DNA from: Vicinamibacterales bacterium
GTDB lineage: Bacteria; Acidobacteriota; Vicinamibacteria; Vicinamibacterales; UBA2999
Length of the DNA: 64,000 nucleotides
Direction of reading: 5' to 3'
NCBI GenBank assembly: GCA_041394705.1
Contig: JAWKHS010000028.1
Coordinates: 1 to 64,000 of the forward strand
The notes beneath the pieces were generated by a model. That model was not told the origin of the DNA. It was given only the letters and a program-made list of their open reading frames with translations, and ran no database searches. Shown here one piece after another: positions 35,413-43,777 of the stretch (position 1 is the stretch's first letter; every line of letters starts with the position of its first letter). The translations under genes were made by a program, and so were the position numbers.

Positions 35413-35994
35413 CTATCCCTGCTCGAAACCCGGCCGGGCCGTGAACGGCGCGGCCACGACCAGCCGGCCCGCCTCCACCTTCAGCGGCAGCGCGGGCAGC
35501 GGCCGTGGCGCCGGCCCATCGGTGACCTTCGCGCCGTCGTGCGGATCGAACCGCGTCTGATGGCACTCGCAGTAGAGGCGGCCTTCGTCGGGCAGGTAGT
35601 CGCCGACGTCGCAGCCCGAGTGGGTGCAGATGGCGGAATACGCGATCACGCCGTCGGCCGCGCGAGCGCGGGTCGCGGGCACGAGCGTCGCCGGATCGAG
35701 CCGGACGAGCACGAGGCGGTTCAGCCGCGAACCCCGCTTGACCACCGTGGTGTCCGGCGACCGGGGCCACGCGACCACGGGCGTGCCGTCCTGGGGCACG
35801 TCGGCGACGGTCAGGGGCGGGTCCGACGGGTCGCTGCCGCGGACCAGGAGGTCGCCGGCCGCCGGCCGCGCGCGGCTCGCCTCGTCCTGGCCGCCGGACG
35901 CGTCACGGCGCGGCGTGAGCCAGGCCAGCACCAGCCCCGCCGCCGTGCGCAGCACCGTCCGCCGGCCGGACGCAGGTTCGCCGCATGCCGGCAT
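35413..35994 (-). CDS. Rieske [2Fe-2S] protein, Tat-exported, copy 1
   Basis: About 193 residues from ATG 35994, chosen because GAGGA lies eight bases upstream; 36021 is an alternative. GRRTVLRTAAGLVLAWL is a twin-arginine signal. The Rieske ligands are CTHSGC and, later, CECHQTRFDP. The second box lacks the usual Gly-Ser after CxCH. Likely a periplasmic one-electron carrier. It follows copy 2 and precedes the PQQ dehydrogenase on the same strand, so electron transfer from the quinoprotein is a reasonable guess. Confidence 0.85.
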   Translation of the reverse strand: MPACGEPASGRRTVLRTAAGLVLAWLTPRRDASGGQDEASRARPAAGDLLVRGSDPSDPPLTVADVPQDGTPVVAWPRSPDTTVVKRGSRLNRLVLVRLDPATLVPATRARAADGVIAYSAICTHSGCDVGDYLPDEGRLYCECHQTRFDPHDGAKVTDGPAPRPLPALPLKVEAGRLVVAAPFTARPGFEQG

Positions 35995-36072
35995 CCCGGC
36001 GTCCTCGCGCATGCGCGGCATCGTATCGTATGGGCCGCGCGTCCGCGAGGGAAGGGAAAAGTTGTGGAAACG

Positions 36073-36657
36073 CTAGCGCCCGAACCCGGGCGGCATCGTG
36101 AAGCGGCCCGCGACCACCAGGCGGCCCGACTCGAGCTTCAGCGGCAGCGCCGGCAGCGCCCGCGGTGCCGGACCGCCAATGGCGGCGCCGGAATCGCGCG
36201 GGTCGAAGGTGGAGCCGTGGCAGCTGCAGAAGAAGGTGCTGTTGTCGCCCAGCGAGTCGTCCACCTCGCACCCGGAATGGGTGCAGATGGCCGAGTAGGC
36301 CACGATGTCGTCCACGGCGCGCGAGGCCGTCGCCTCCGACAGCGTGGCCGGGTTCAGGCGGGCGACCACCACGCGGTTGAGCGGCGTGCCGTCCTTCGCG
36401 GCATCGGCGGTGGGGCCGATGGGCCAGGCGTGCAGCGCGCGCCCGTCGAACGGGATGTCGTCGGGCGTGAGGGGAATCAGGTTGTCGTCGCCGACGCGGA
36501 CCAGCAGATCCCCCGGGGCAATCGTGGGGTCCTGAGCGGCGACGGCGTCACGGATGGGAGTCAGCCACGCAAGGACGAGGCCGGCGGCGCCGGCAAGTAC
36601 GGCACGCCTGGGGGGCGCGCCCGTGCCGAGAGGGGGCTGGGGCCGGGAAGTCTTCAT
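36073..36657 (-). CDS. Rieske [2Fe-2S] protein, copy 2
   Basis: 194 residues. Rieske boxes CTHSGC and CSCHGSTFDP are both canonical. The N-terminus PPRRAVLAGAAGLVLAWLTPIRDA is a Tat-type signal nearly the same as in copy 1, and both proteins share ALPALPLK(V/L)E(A/S)GRLVVA near the end. They are therefore tandem duplicates. Function proposed as for copy 1. Confidence 0.87.
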   Translation of the reverse strand: MKTSRPQPPLGTGAPPRRAVLAGAAGLVLAWLTPIRDAVAAQDPTIAPGDLLVRVGDDNLIPLTPDDIPFDGRALHAWPIGPTADAAKDGTPLNRVVVARLNPATLSEATASRAVDDIVAYSAICTHSGCEVDDSLGDNSTFFCSCHGSTFDPRDSGAAIGGPAPRALPALPLKLESGRLVVAGRFTMPPGFGR

Positions 36658-36718
36658 TCGATGATCCTACCCGACTCCACCGCGGGCCCAGGCGCGCAAC
36701 GCAGGACCGCGACGGCGC

Positions 36719-39442
36719 CTACGTCTTACGGCTGCGCTTCGCGGCAGGCCGCGGGCTGGCGGTGCGCGCACGCGAGGCGCCTCCCCGCACGGCGGTCCGG
36801 CGCTTCTTCCCGGGAGCCGACGCGGCTCGGGCGTTGAGGAGCTCGACGGCCTGCTCCATCGTGACCGACTCGACCACCGTGCCCTTCGGCAGCGACGCGT
36901 TGGTCTCGCCGTCGCTCACGTAGGGACCGTACCGGCCGTCGAGGATCCGGACGGGCGCCTTCGACGCCGGATGCTCGCCGAGGGCCCGCAGTTCGGCGGG
37001 CGCCGCGCGCTGCCGCCGCTGTCCCTTCGGCTTGGCCAGCAGTTCCTTCGCCCGGTCGAGCGTGATCGTGTAGACGTCGTCGGTCGCCTCGAGCGAGCGG
37101 AACTCGGAGCCGTGCTGCACGTAGGGCCCGAAGCGGCCGCGGTTGGCCAGAATCGCCTCGCCGTCGTCGGCCGTGCCGAGCTGGCGCGGCAGCGACAACA
37201 GCCTGAGCGCCTCGGCCAGCGTCACGCCGTCCTCCGACATGCCCCGCTCGAGCGACGCGCGCTTCGGCTTGGTCTTGACGCCCTTCTCCGGCGTCTCGCC
37301 GAGCTGGACGTACGGCCCGAAGCGGCCGTGCATGACGTAGACGGGAAGGCCCGTGGCCGGGTCGGGACCGAGCGACTTCGGGCCCTCGGCCTTGGCCTTG
37401 AGCAGCTTGAGCGCCTCGTCGATCGTGAGGTCCGCGGGGCTGGTCTCCTCCGGAATCGACGCGCGGGGCGCGTCGTCCGATGTCTCGCCGAGCTGCAGGA
37501 ACGGGCCGTAGCGACCGATGCGGACGCGCACGTGCTGGCCCGACTCGGGATCCACGCCCAGGTCGATGACCGGATAGTCGATCGACTTGTCCTTCCCCTG
37601 GACGATCGTCTCGAGGCCGGTATGGGCGCCGTCGCCCCGGTAGAACGACCGGATGAAGTCCAGCCAGTCCTTCTGGCCGTTCGAGATCTCGTCGAGGATC
37701 TCCTCCATCTCCGCCGTGAACCCGATGTCCACGTAGTCGGCGAAGTGCTCGCGCAGCAGTCGCGTCACCGCAAAGGCGGTGAAGCTCGGCACCAGGGCCT
37801 TGCCCTGGCGCGTGACATAGCCGCGGCGCTGGATCGTGGCCACCGTCGGCGCGTAGGTGGACGGCCGGCCGATGCCCTCCTCCTCGAGGCGCTTCACGAG
37901 CGACGCCTCGGTGTAGCGCGCGGGCGGCGACGTCTCGTGCCCCTTGGCCTCGAGGCGCTTGAGGATCAGGTCCTTGTCGAGCCGGTCGGGCGCGTGCACC
38001 TCGTCGCCGACCTTCAGCTTGGGCAAGAGCGTCTCCTGCTCGCCGAGTTCGGCGGAGGGATCGTCGCTCCCTTCGACGTAGGCCCGCAGGAAGCCCGGGA
38101 ACTCGATGGCCTTGCCGCTCGCCGAGAAGGTGCCCACCGTGCCGTCGGGCGTCCGGCCCGTGATCTCGACCGAGGTCCGCAGCAATTGCGCGTCGGCCAT
38201 CTGCGAGGCGACGGCCCGCTTCCAGATGAGCTCGTAGAGCCTCAATTCGTCGGCTTCCAGGATCCGCTCCAGGGACTGCGGCGTGCGGCGGAAGTCCGTC
38301 GGCCGGATCGCCTCGTGCGCTTCCTGGGCGTTGCGCACCTTCGTCTGGTACTGCCGCGGCCCCCGGTAGTAGGCGTCGCCGTACATCTCGCGCACCGCGC
38401 GGCCGGCCTCGCCGAGCGCTTTCTCGGACAGGGTGGTGGAGTCGGTGCGGTGGTAGGAGATGAGGCCTTCCAGGTCGCCGCCGCCGATCTCCACGCCCTG
38501 GAAGAGGCGCTGGGCGACGCTCATCGTGCGATCCGACGAGTAGCCCAGCTTGCGGTTGGCCTCCTGCTGCAGCGTGGAGGTGGTGAAGGGTGCCGAAGGA
38601 CGCTGCGTGGCCGGCTTCTCTTCCACGCCCGTGACCGTCCACGGCATGCCGCGCTTCAAGCCGTCGGCCAGGCCGCGCGCCGCGGGTTCGTCCAGTCGCT
38701 GCACGGTCCCGGAGGTCAGGCGTCCGGCCGCGTCGAAGTCCTTGCCGGTGGCGACGCGCTTCTCGTCCACCCGGACCAGCGTGGCCGGGAACTCCGTGCC
38801 GCCGTGCGCCAGCGTCGCGTCCAGATCCCAGTACGCGGCCTTGACGAAGGCGAGCCGCTCTTCCTCGCGCTCCACGATGAGGCGCACGGCGACGCTTTGC
38901 ACCCGGCCGGCGGAGAGCCCCGTCTGCACCTTCTTCCAGAGCACGGGCGAGAGCGTGTAGCCGTAGAGGCGGTCGAGGATGCGGCGGCTCTCCTGCGCGC
39001 GGACGAGGTTCTCGTCCACGTCCTCGTGGGCGTGGTCGAGGGCCTCGCGAATGGCTTCCTCGGTGATCTCATGGAAGACGATGCGCCGCGTGTGCACCTT
39101 CGGCTTGAGAAGCTGCTTCAGGTGCCAGCTGATCGACTCGCCCTCACGGTCGGGGTCGGTGGCGAGGATCACCTCCGAGGCATCCTTGACGGCGGCCCGG
39201 AGCGCCTGGACGTGCTTCCGCTTGTCCGCCGGCACCACGTAGTGGGGGGTGAAGTCGCCGTCGGTGTCCACGCCCATCCGCCCCCAGGGCTTGCCCTTGA
39301 TGGCCTCCGGGACCTCGCTGGCCGACTCGGGCAGGTCTCGGATGTGCCCGTAGCTCGCCTCGATGCGGTAGTCCTTGCCCAGGAACCTGGAGAGGGTCCG
39401 GGCTTTGGCGGGCGACTCGACGATGACCAGCGGCTTCGGCAT
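36719..39442 (-). CDS. topA: DNA topoisomerase I
   Basis: 907 residues. Relaxes negative supercoils. The Toprim domain start KPLVIVESPAKARTLSRFLG and EVILATDPDREGE are complete. The catalytic tyrosine lies in ISYHRTDSTTLS, where most TopA proteins have YMRTDS. The C-terminus lacks zinc-finger cysteines. It has instead repeated YGPYVQLGE-type modules (at least five) and a basic tail, as in actinobacterial enzymes. Next to dprA, with only 24 bases between. Confidence 0.96.
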   Translation of the reverse strand: MPKPLVIVESPAKARTLSRFLGKDYRIEASYGHIRDLPESASEVPEAIKGKPWGRMGVDTDGDFTPHYVVPADKRKHVQALRAAVKDASEVILATDPDREGESISWHLKQLLKPKVHTRRIVFHEITEEAIREALDHAHEDVDENLVRAQESRRILDRLYGYTLSPVLWKKVQTGLSAGRVQSVAVRLIVEREEERLAFVKAAYWDLDATLAHGGTEFPATLVRVDEKRVATGKDFDAAGRLTSGTVQRLDEPAARGLADGLKRGMPWTVTGVEEKPATQRPSAPFTTSTLQQEANRKLGYSSDRTMSVAQRLFQGVEIGGGDLEGLISYHRTDSTTLSEKALGEAGRAVREMYGDAYYRGPRQYQTKVRNAQEAHEAIRPTDFRRTPQSLERILEADELRLYELIWKRAVASQMADAQLLRTSVEITGRTPDGTVGTFSASGKAIEFPGFLRAYVEGSDDPSAELGEQETLLPKLKVGDEVHAPDRLDKDLILKRLEAKGHETSPPARYTEASLVKRLEEEGIGRPSTYAPTVATIQRRGYVTRQGKALVPSFTAFAVTRLLREHFADYVDIGFTAEMEEILDEISNGQKDWLDFIRSFYRGDGAHTGLETIVQGKDKSIDYPVIDLGVDPESGQHVRVRIGRYGPFLQLGETSDDAPRASIPEETSPADLTIDEALKLLKAKAEGPKSLGPDPATGLPVYVMHGRFGPYVQLGETPEKGVKTKPKRASLERGMSEDGVTLAEALRLLSLPRQLGTADDGEAILANRGRFGPYVQHGSEFRSLEATDDVYTITLDRAKELLAKPKGQRRQRAAPAELRALGEHPASKAPVRILDGRYGPYVSDGETNASLPKGTVVESVTMEQAVELLNARAASAPGKKRRTAVRGGASRARTASPRPAAKRSRKT

Positions 39443-39466
39443 GTGACGGAGCGAACCTCGAACCGC

Positions 39467-40588
39467 CTACCTTAGCACGCGGGTCCGCGTTCCCCGGAAA
39501 CGCCCCCCTCCAACCCGTTGGATTTTGCCGTCCACTTCCAGGGCCGCCAGTCGGGCGTTCACCCGCGCAATGGTCCACCCCGTGGCCACCGCGACCTCGT
39601 CCGCCGAGAAGTCCTCGACCGTGGCGTCCAGACCCAGTTCGCGGGCGATATCGGCGTCGAGCGGCGGGCGTCCCCGGCGCGGCGGCTCCGGCTGGGCCTT
39701 CCAGCCGAGCTCGACCAGGACGTCGTCCGGGCCCTCCACGAGGGTGGCCCCATCCCTGAGGAGGGCGTGGCCGCCCCGGTGGCGTCCGGGCGCGACGGGT
39801 CCGGGCACCGCCATCACGTGCCGGCCCTGCTCGGCCGCGGCCATCGCCGTGATGAGCGAACCGCTCTTCTCGGACGCCTCCACGACGACCACCGCGGCCG
39901 ACACACCGCTGATGATCCGGTTCCGCAACGGGAAGTGGAACGGCAGCGGCGGCGTGCCCGGCGGCAGCTCGCTGACGACGGCGCCCTGCCCGGCCAGCGC
40001 CCGGGCCAGCCCCCCGTGCTCGGGGGGATACAGCCGGTCGAGGCTCGACCCGAGCACGCCGACGCTCACGCCGCCGGCGTCGAGCGTGGCCTGGTGCGCA
40101 GCGCTGTCGATTCCGCGGGCCAGGCCGCTCACGACGACCACACCCGCCCGCGCCAGGCCGGCGCCCAGTTCGGCGGCCAGCGTCCGGCCGGCGGGTGTGG
40201 CGGCCCTGGCGCCGACGACGGCCACGACGCGCGGCCATGCCAGGGCTTCGGGCTGTCCGTGGAGCCACAGCACGGACGGAGGGTCGGGAATCTGTCGGAG
40301 CGGCTCGGGGTAGGCGTCGTCGGCCAGGCCGATGGCCCGCTGTCCGAGGCGCGCGCCCTCGGCGAGCACGCGCGCCGCGCGGTCGGACAGCACCCGGGAC
40401 TCCTCGTCGGGATCGGGGTCGCCGCCAGCGCGGCAGGCCCATCGGACCACGGGCTCCCCGGGCTCGCGAGGCGGCAGGTCGTCGACGTCGGGGATGGGCC
40501 GGCCCAGCCAGGTACGAACGAGGGCGGCGAGGAGTCGGCGCCTCGGGGCACCGAACAGCGCCAGGGCGACAGCATCGGACACGGTCAT
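39467..40588 (-). CDS. dprA: DNA-processing protein DprA
   Basis: 373 residues from ATG 40588, with GGAGG five bases upstream. Loads RecA on incoming single-stranded DNA in natural transformation. The Rossmann-like core carries VSGLARGIDSAAHQATLD and GVLGSSLDRLYPPEH, then FPLRNRIISG and SGSLITAMAAAEQGR. A C-terminal winged-helix (DML1-like) ends the chain. comF further on and dprA together suggest competence capacity, but no DNA-uptake machinery lies in this window. Confidence 0.94.
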   Translation of the reverse strand: MTVSDAVALALFGAPRRRLLAALVRTWLGRPIPDVDDLPPREPGEPVVRWACRAGGDPDPDEESRVLSDRAARVLAEGARLGQRAIGLADDAYPEPLRQIPDPPSVLWLHGQPEALAWPRVVAVVGARAATPAGRTLAAELGAGLARAGVVVVSGLARGIDSAAHQATLDAGGVSVGVLGSSLDRLYPPEHGGLARALAGQGAVVSELPPGTPPLPFHFPLRNRIISGVSAAVVVVEASEKSGSLITAMAAAEQGRHVMAVPGPVAPGRHRGGHALLRDGATLVEGPDDVLVELGWKAQPEPPRRGRPPLDADIARELGLDATVEDFSADEVAVATGWTIARVNARLAALEVDGKIQRVGGGRFRGTRTRVLR

Positions 40589-40710
40589 GGCAGCCTCCAC
40601 GACGAGCCGGCGGGGCTCGTGCGCTGGGCGTGGCGACCGTGGACCTCGGCGCCCCGTCTTATCGGAAGGAGCCACCGCGTGCAGCAGGCGAAAAGGCCGG
40701 CCGTTCTGGC

Positions 40711-40739
40711 TTGCCGGGGCCTGTGACCGGGACTATAGT
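40711..40739 (+). promoter_or_regulatory. Putative sigma-70 promoter for the TPR-lipoprotein pair
   Basis: TTGCCG (40711-40716), a 17-base spacer and TATAGT (40734-40739). Both boxes are close to consensus. The ATG of the TPR gene follows 13 bases later, so the leader would be very short. Confidence 0.6.
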
Positions 40740-40752
40740 GACTTCACGGCCC

Positions 40753-41106
40753 ATGATTCGCCTTCTGGTCGTCGTCATTCTGTCGTCGGCGTGCCTTGCA
40801 GCGCCCGCCTACGCCGACGCGCGGGGTGACGCCCGTCAACAGGTGGAGTTCGGCATCACGGTGGCCCAGCGGGGCCTGTGGCGGGAAGCGATCTACCGGT
40901 GGCGCCGCGCCACCGAGATCGATCCCACCTACGCCCAGGCGTTCAACGACCTGGCCATCGCCTACGAGCACGAGGGCGACCTCGACAAGGCCCGCGAGGC
41001 CTACGAGAAAGCCATGCGGCTCGAGCCGAACAACCCGCTCATCAAACAGAACTACGAGCTGTTCAAGGAAATCAATGATCGCGCCGGGCGCAAGGACGGT
41101 CGTTAG
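40753..41106 (+). CDS. Small secreted TPR protein
   Basis: 117 residues with a signal peptide (LLVVVILSSACLAAPAYA). Two TPR-like helix pairs follow (REAIYRWRRATEIDPTYAQAFNDLAIAYEHEGD and AREAYEKAMRLEPNNPL). Overlaps the lipoprotein gene by 32 bases in another frame, so the two should be made together. Function unknown; assembly partner of the lipoprotein is a guess. Confidence 0.8.
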   Translation: MIRLLVVVILSSACLAAPAYADARGDARQQVEFGITVAQRGLWREAIYRWRRATEIDPTYAQAFNDLAIAYEHEGDLDKAREAYEKAMRLEPNNPLIKQNYELFKEINDRAGRKDGR

Positions 41107-41863
41107 CCTCGTCGCCGTGGCCGCCTTGAGCGGCTGCTCGACGGGGTATCTGGAAATTCCGATCGAGACGCCCATCCAGCCCAAGCTGGACGTGCGTCCG
41201 TTCACCCGCGTGTTCGTCGCGGGTTTCCTCACCGCGGGCAGCGACGACGTGGACGGCAATCTCGAAACCGTCCGCCTGCTCCGGAGCCAGCTCCGCAACA
41301 AGGGCACGTTGCGCGTCATCGACGCCGACGCCCTGCCCCTCGCCGAGATGGTCGAACCCGCGTCCGATCCGGCCAATACCGGCGCCGCGGGGTCGCCGCC
41401 GCCGCAGCCCCAGACGGCCACGCCCGAGACGATCACCGACGAGGTCGCGTTCGCCGGCGCCGACAAGGTGTTCTCGGACACGGAGTACTGGAAGAAAGTC
41501 GGCCAGGATCTCCAGCAGCCGCTCATCGTCACGGGCACGGTGTCCTTCCGTCCCCAGCAGCGCGCGGGCTTCGTGCAGCGCGAGCGCGAGACGTTCGACC
41601 CGCTCGGCCGCCGCGTCGTGGCGCCGACGCGCGAATACATGGAGCGCAAGGGCTTCGTGCTGCGTCCGAACTTCATCTTCATCGACGGCCGCACCGGCGA
41701 GAAACTCCACAGCGAGACCTTCCGCGAGGAAGTGCTGTACAACGCGAACCAGACGACCCCTGCCCTGTCGTCGTTCTTCGAGTTGATGGACCGCCTGCTG
41801 CCGACCTTCCTGAACACGCTCAGCCCGCAGAAGGTCCGGGGCAGCCGGACGCTGCTGAAGTAG
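41075..41863 (+). CDS. Conserved lipoprotein of unknown function
   Basis: 262 residues. The lipobox LSGC places the acylated cysteine at residue 21. The core (RVFVAGFLTAGSDDVDGN, LLRSQLRNKGTLRVIDAD, LIVTGTVSFRP, FIFIDGRTGEKLHSE) resembles CsgG/TolB-N-type periplasmic lipoproteins that read or assemble at the outer membrane, but I cannot name the family. A proline-rich stretch lies near residue 107. Co-translated with the TPR protein. Confidence 0.75.
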   Translation: MIAPGARTVVSLVAVAALSGCSTGYLEIPIETPIQPKLDVRPFTRVFVAGFLTAGSDDVDGNLETVRLLRSQLRNKGTLRVIDADALPLAEMVEPASDPANTGAAGSPPPQPQTATPETITDEVAFAGADKVFSDTEYWKKVGQDLQQPLIVTGTVSFRPQQRAGFVQRERETFDPLGRRVVAPTREYMERKGFVLRPNFIFIDGRTGEKLHSETFREEVLYNANQTTPALSSFFELMDRLLPTFLNTLSPQKVRGSRTLLK

Positions 41864-41865
41864 CG

Positions 41866-41912
41866 CCGGGGGTCGGGCTCCGGGCCGAGACCCTAGCCCC
41901 GGGACCCGTTCT
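41866..41912. repeat. GC-rich intergenic repeat tract
   Basis: CGGGGGTCGGGCTCCGGGCC-type tract just after the lipoprotein stop, similar in word content to 4762-4800 and 15299-15362. Confidence 0.4.
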
Positions 41913-41950
41913 TCTGGTAGCCTTAATGGTTCTTGCCCGGCTGAGGTTCC

Positions 41951-41969
41951 TGACCACGTGGTGTGGTCA
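41951..41969 (+). promoter_or_regulatory. Hairpin in the rplU leader
   Basis: TGACCAC-GTGGT-GTGGTCA is a perfect 7-bp stem with a five-base loop, 48 bases before the L21 start codon. A run CGGTTTTTC follows at 41992-42000. It could be an attenuator or an L21-type autoregulatory leader. A real leader should be conserved upstream of rplU in relatives. Confidence 0.35.
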
Positions 41970-42016
41970 CGGTAGGGACATGCCGGTTGCACGGTTTTTC
42001 CTCACGGAGACGTCCC

Positions 42017-42328
42017 GTGTTTGCAGTGATTGCGGCCCAGGGCCATCAGTATCGCGTCGAGCCTGGCTTCGAGATCGAGCTCGACGGCACCGGCGAGAAG
42101 GACCAGTCGGTCACCTTCGACCAGGTTCTCGTCGTCGGCACCGATGGCGGTGAGGTGAAGGTGGGAGCGCCCACGGTGGACGGCGCGAAGGTGATGGGCG
42201 TGGTCGTCGAGCCCCACCGCGGTCCGAAGGTGCGCGTCTTCAAGAAGAAGCGGCGCAAGCAGTACCGCCGCACGGCCGGTCACCGCAGCGAGTTGACGCG
42301 CGTGCGGATCACCGAGATCGTCGCCTGA
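42017..42328 (+). CDS. rplU: 50S ribosomal protein L21
   Basis: 103 residues from GTG 42017, with GGAG nine bases upstream. FAVIAAQGHQYRVEPGF at the start and FKKKRRKQYRRTAGHRSELTRVRI at the end are typical L21. First of rplU-rpmA-obgE-nadD-rsfS. Confidence 0.97.
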   Translation: MFAVIAAQGHQYRVEPGFEIELDGTGEKDQSVTFDQVLVVGTDGGEVKVGAPTVDGAKVMGVVVEPHRGPKVRVFKKKRRKQYRRTAGHRSELTRVRITEIVA

Positions 42329-42346
42329 GAGGGCCCCGAGGACGTC

Positions 42347-42607
42347 ATGGCACACAAAAAGGGACAGGGCAGCTCACGCAACGGTCGCGACAGCCACTCG
42401 CAGCGGCTGGGCGTCAAGCGGTTCGACGGCAATGTCGTCACGGGCGGATCGATCCTCGTGCGGCAGCGCGGCACCAAGTTCCGGCCCGGCATCAACGTGG
42501 GCATCGGCAAGGACGACACGCTCTTCGCCAAGATTCCGGGCACGGTGAAGTTCGAGGATCACGGCGCCCGCGGCCGCTTCATCAGCATCCTGCCGCTCGC
42601 GGAGTAG
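42347..42607 (+). CDS. rpmA: 50S ribosomal protein L27
   Basis: 86 residues. AHKKGQGSSRNGRDSHSQRLG is the invariant L27 start, reaching the peptidyl-transferase centre. There is no N-terminal propeptide as in Firmicutes. Eighteen bases after rplU. Confidence 0.98.
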   Translation: MAHKKGQGSSRNGRDSHSQRLGVKRFDGNVVTGGSILVRQRGTKFRPGINVGIGKDDTLFAKIPGTVKFEDHGARGRFISILPLAE

Positions 42608-42669
42608 CCCCCGCGGAGCGCCCGTCGCAGGTGGCGGTCCGAACCGCCAGCTCCTCCCTTCGGAGATCT

Positions 42670-42697
42670 AGCCGCTAGCCCCTAGCCGCTAGCCCCT
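42670..42697 (+). repeat. Perfect 14-bp tandem repeat touching the obgE start codon
   Basis: AGCCGCTAGCCCCT occurs twice with no gap, and the ATG of obgE follows immediately. It occupies the place where a Shine-Dalgarno sequence should be, and neither copy resembles one. Confidence 0.8.
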
Positions 42698-43777
42698 ATG
42701 TTCGTAGACGACGTCGAGATCGTCGTGGAATCGGGCGCGGGCGGCCCCGGCTGCCTGAGCTTCCGCCGCGAGAAGTTCGTGCCGCGCGGCGGCCCGGACG
42801 GCGGCAACGGCGGCGCCGGTGGGTCGGTGGTCCTCGTCGCCGATCCGCATCGCAACACCCTGCTCCACTTCCGCTACAACCCCGAACACCGGGCCGACCG
42901 CGGCCGCCCTGGCGAGGGGGCGCTGCGCACGGGGAAAGCCGGCCGGGACCTCGAGGTGCCGGTCCCCCCGGGCACCACGGTGTCCGTGGCCGATCCGGAC
43001 GTGGACGGCCAGTGGGTGCCCCTGGCCGATCTGACGCGGACCGGCCAGAAAGTGGTGGTCGCGCGCGGCGGGCGCGGCGGGCTCGGCAACGCGATGTTCG
43101 TGAGCGCGACCAACCGCGCGCCGCGCAAGGTCCAGCCCGGCGAGCCGGGCGAGAAGAAGCGGCTGCGTCTCACGTTGAAGCTCCTGGCCGACGTCGGTCT
43201 CGTCGGCTTCCCCAACGCCGGCAAGTCCACGCTCATCGCGCGGGCCAGCGCGGCGCGGCCCAAGATCGCGGACTACCCGTTCACGACGCTCACGCCGAAC
43301 CTGGGCGTGGTCAGCCTGAGCGGCGAGCGCACGTTCGTCATCGCCGACGTGCCCGGTCTCATCGAGGGCGCCCACACGGGCCACGGTCTGGGCCATCAGT
43401 TCCTCCGGCACGTCGAGCGCACGGCGGTCCTGGTCCACGTCGTGGACGTGTCGGGCGCGTCGGGCCGCGACCCGGTCACCGACCTCGACGTCGTGCGCCG
43501 CGAGCTCGATCTCTTCGACGCGGCCATGCTCGAGAAGCCGCAGCTCGTGGTCGCCAACAAGATCGACGCCCTGGACGAGCCGGCGCGGCTCGATGCCCTT
43601 CGCGAGCGGGCCCAGGCGCTGAACCTGCCCTTCCTCGCGATTTCGGCCGCCGCCGGCACCGGCGTCGGCGCGCTGCTCGAGGCCGTGTGGCCGCACGTGG
43701 CCGCGGCCCGCGCCGAGGAGGCCGCGCGCGCCGCCGGGGACGACGACGCCCCACTCGAGGATCCCGCCGGCCCATGA
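42698..43777 (+). CDS. obgE: GTPase ObgE/CgtA, ribosome assembly
   Basis: 359 residues. The glycine-rich Obg domain (SGAGGPGCLSFRREKFVPRGGPDGGNGG) precedes the G domain with GFPNAGKSTLIAR, DVPGLIEGA and NKID. Works in late 50S assembly and stress control. A tandem repeat sits where the ribosome-binding site should be, so initiation may depend on coupling or on unstructured RNA. Overlaps nadD (ATGA). Confidence 0.97.
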   Translation: MFVDDVEIVVESGAGGPGCLSFRREKFVPRGGPDGGNGGAGGSVVLVADPHRNTLLHFRYNPEHRADRGRPGEGALRTGKAGRDLEVPVPPGTTVSVADPDVDGQWVPLADLTRTGQKVVVARGGRGGLGNAMFVSATNRAPRKVQPGEPGEKKRLRLTLKLLADVGLVGFPNAGKSTLIARASAARPKIADYPFTTLTPNLGVVSLSGERTFVIADVPGLIEGAHTGHGLGHQFLRHVERTAVLVHVVDVSGASGRDPVTDLDVVRRELDLFDAAMLEKPQLVVANKIDALDEPARLDALRERAQALNLPFLAISAAAGTGVGALLEAVWPHVAAARAEEAARAAGDDDAPLEDPAGP

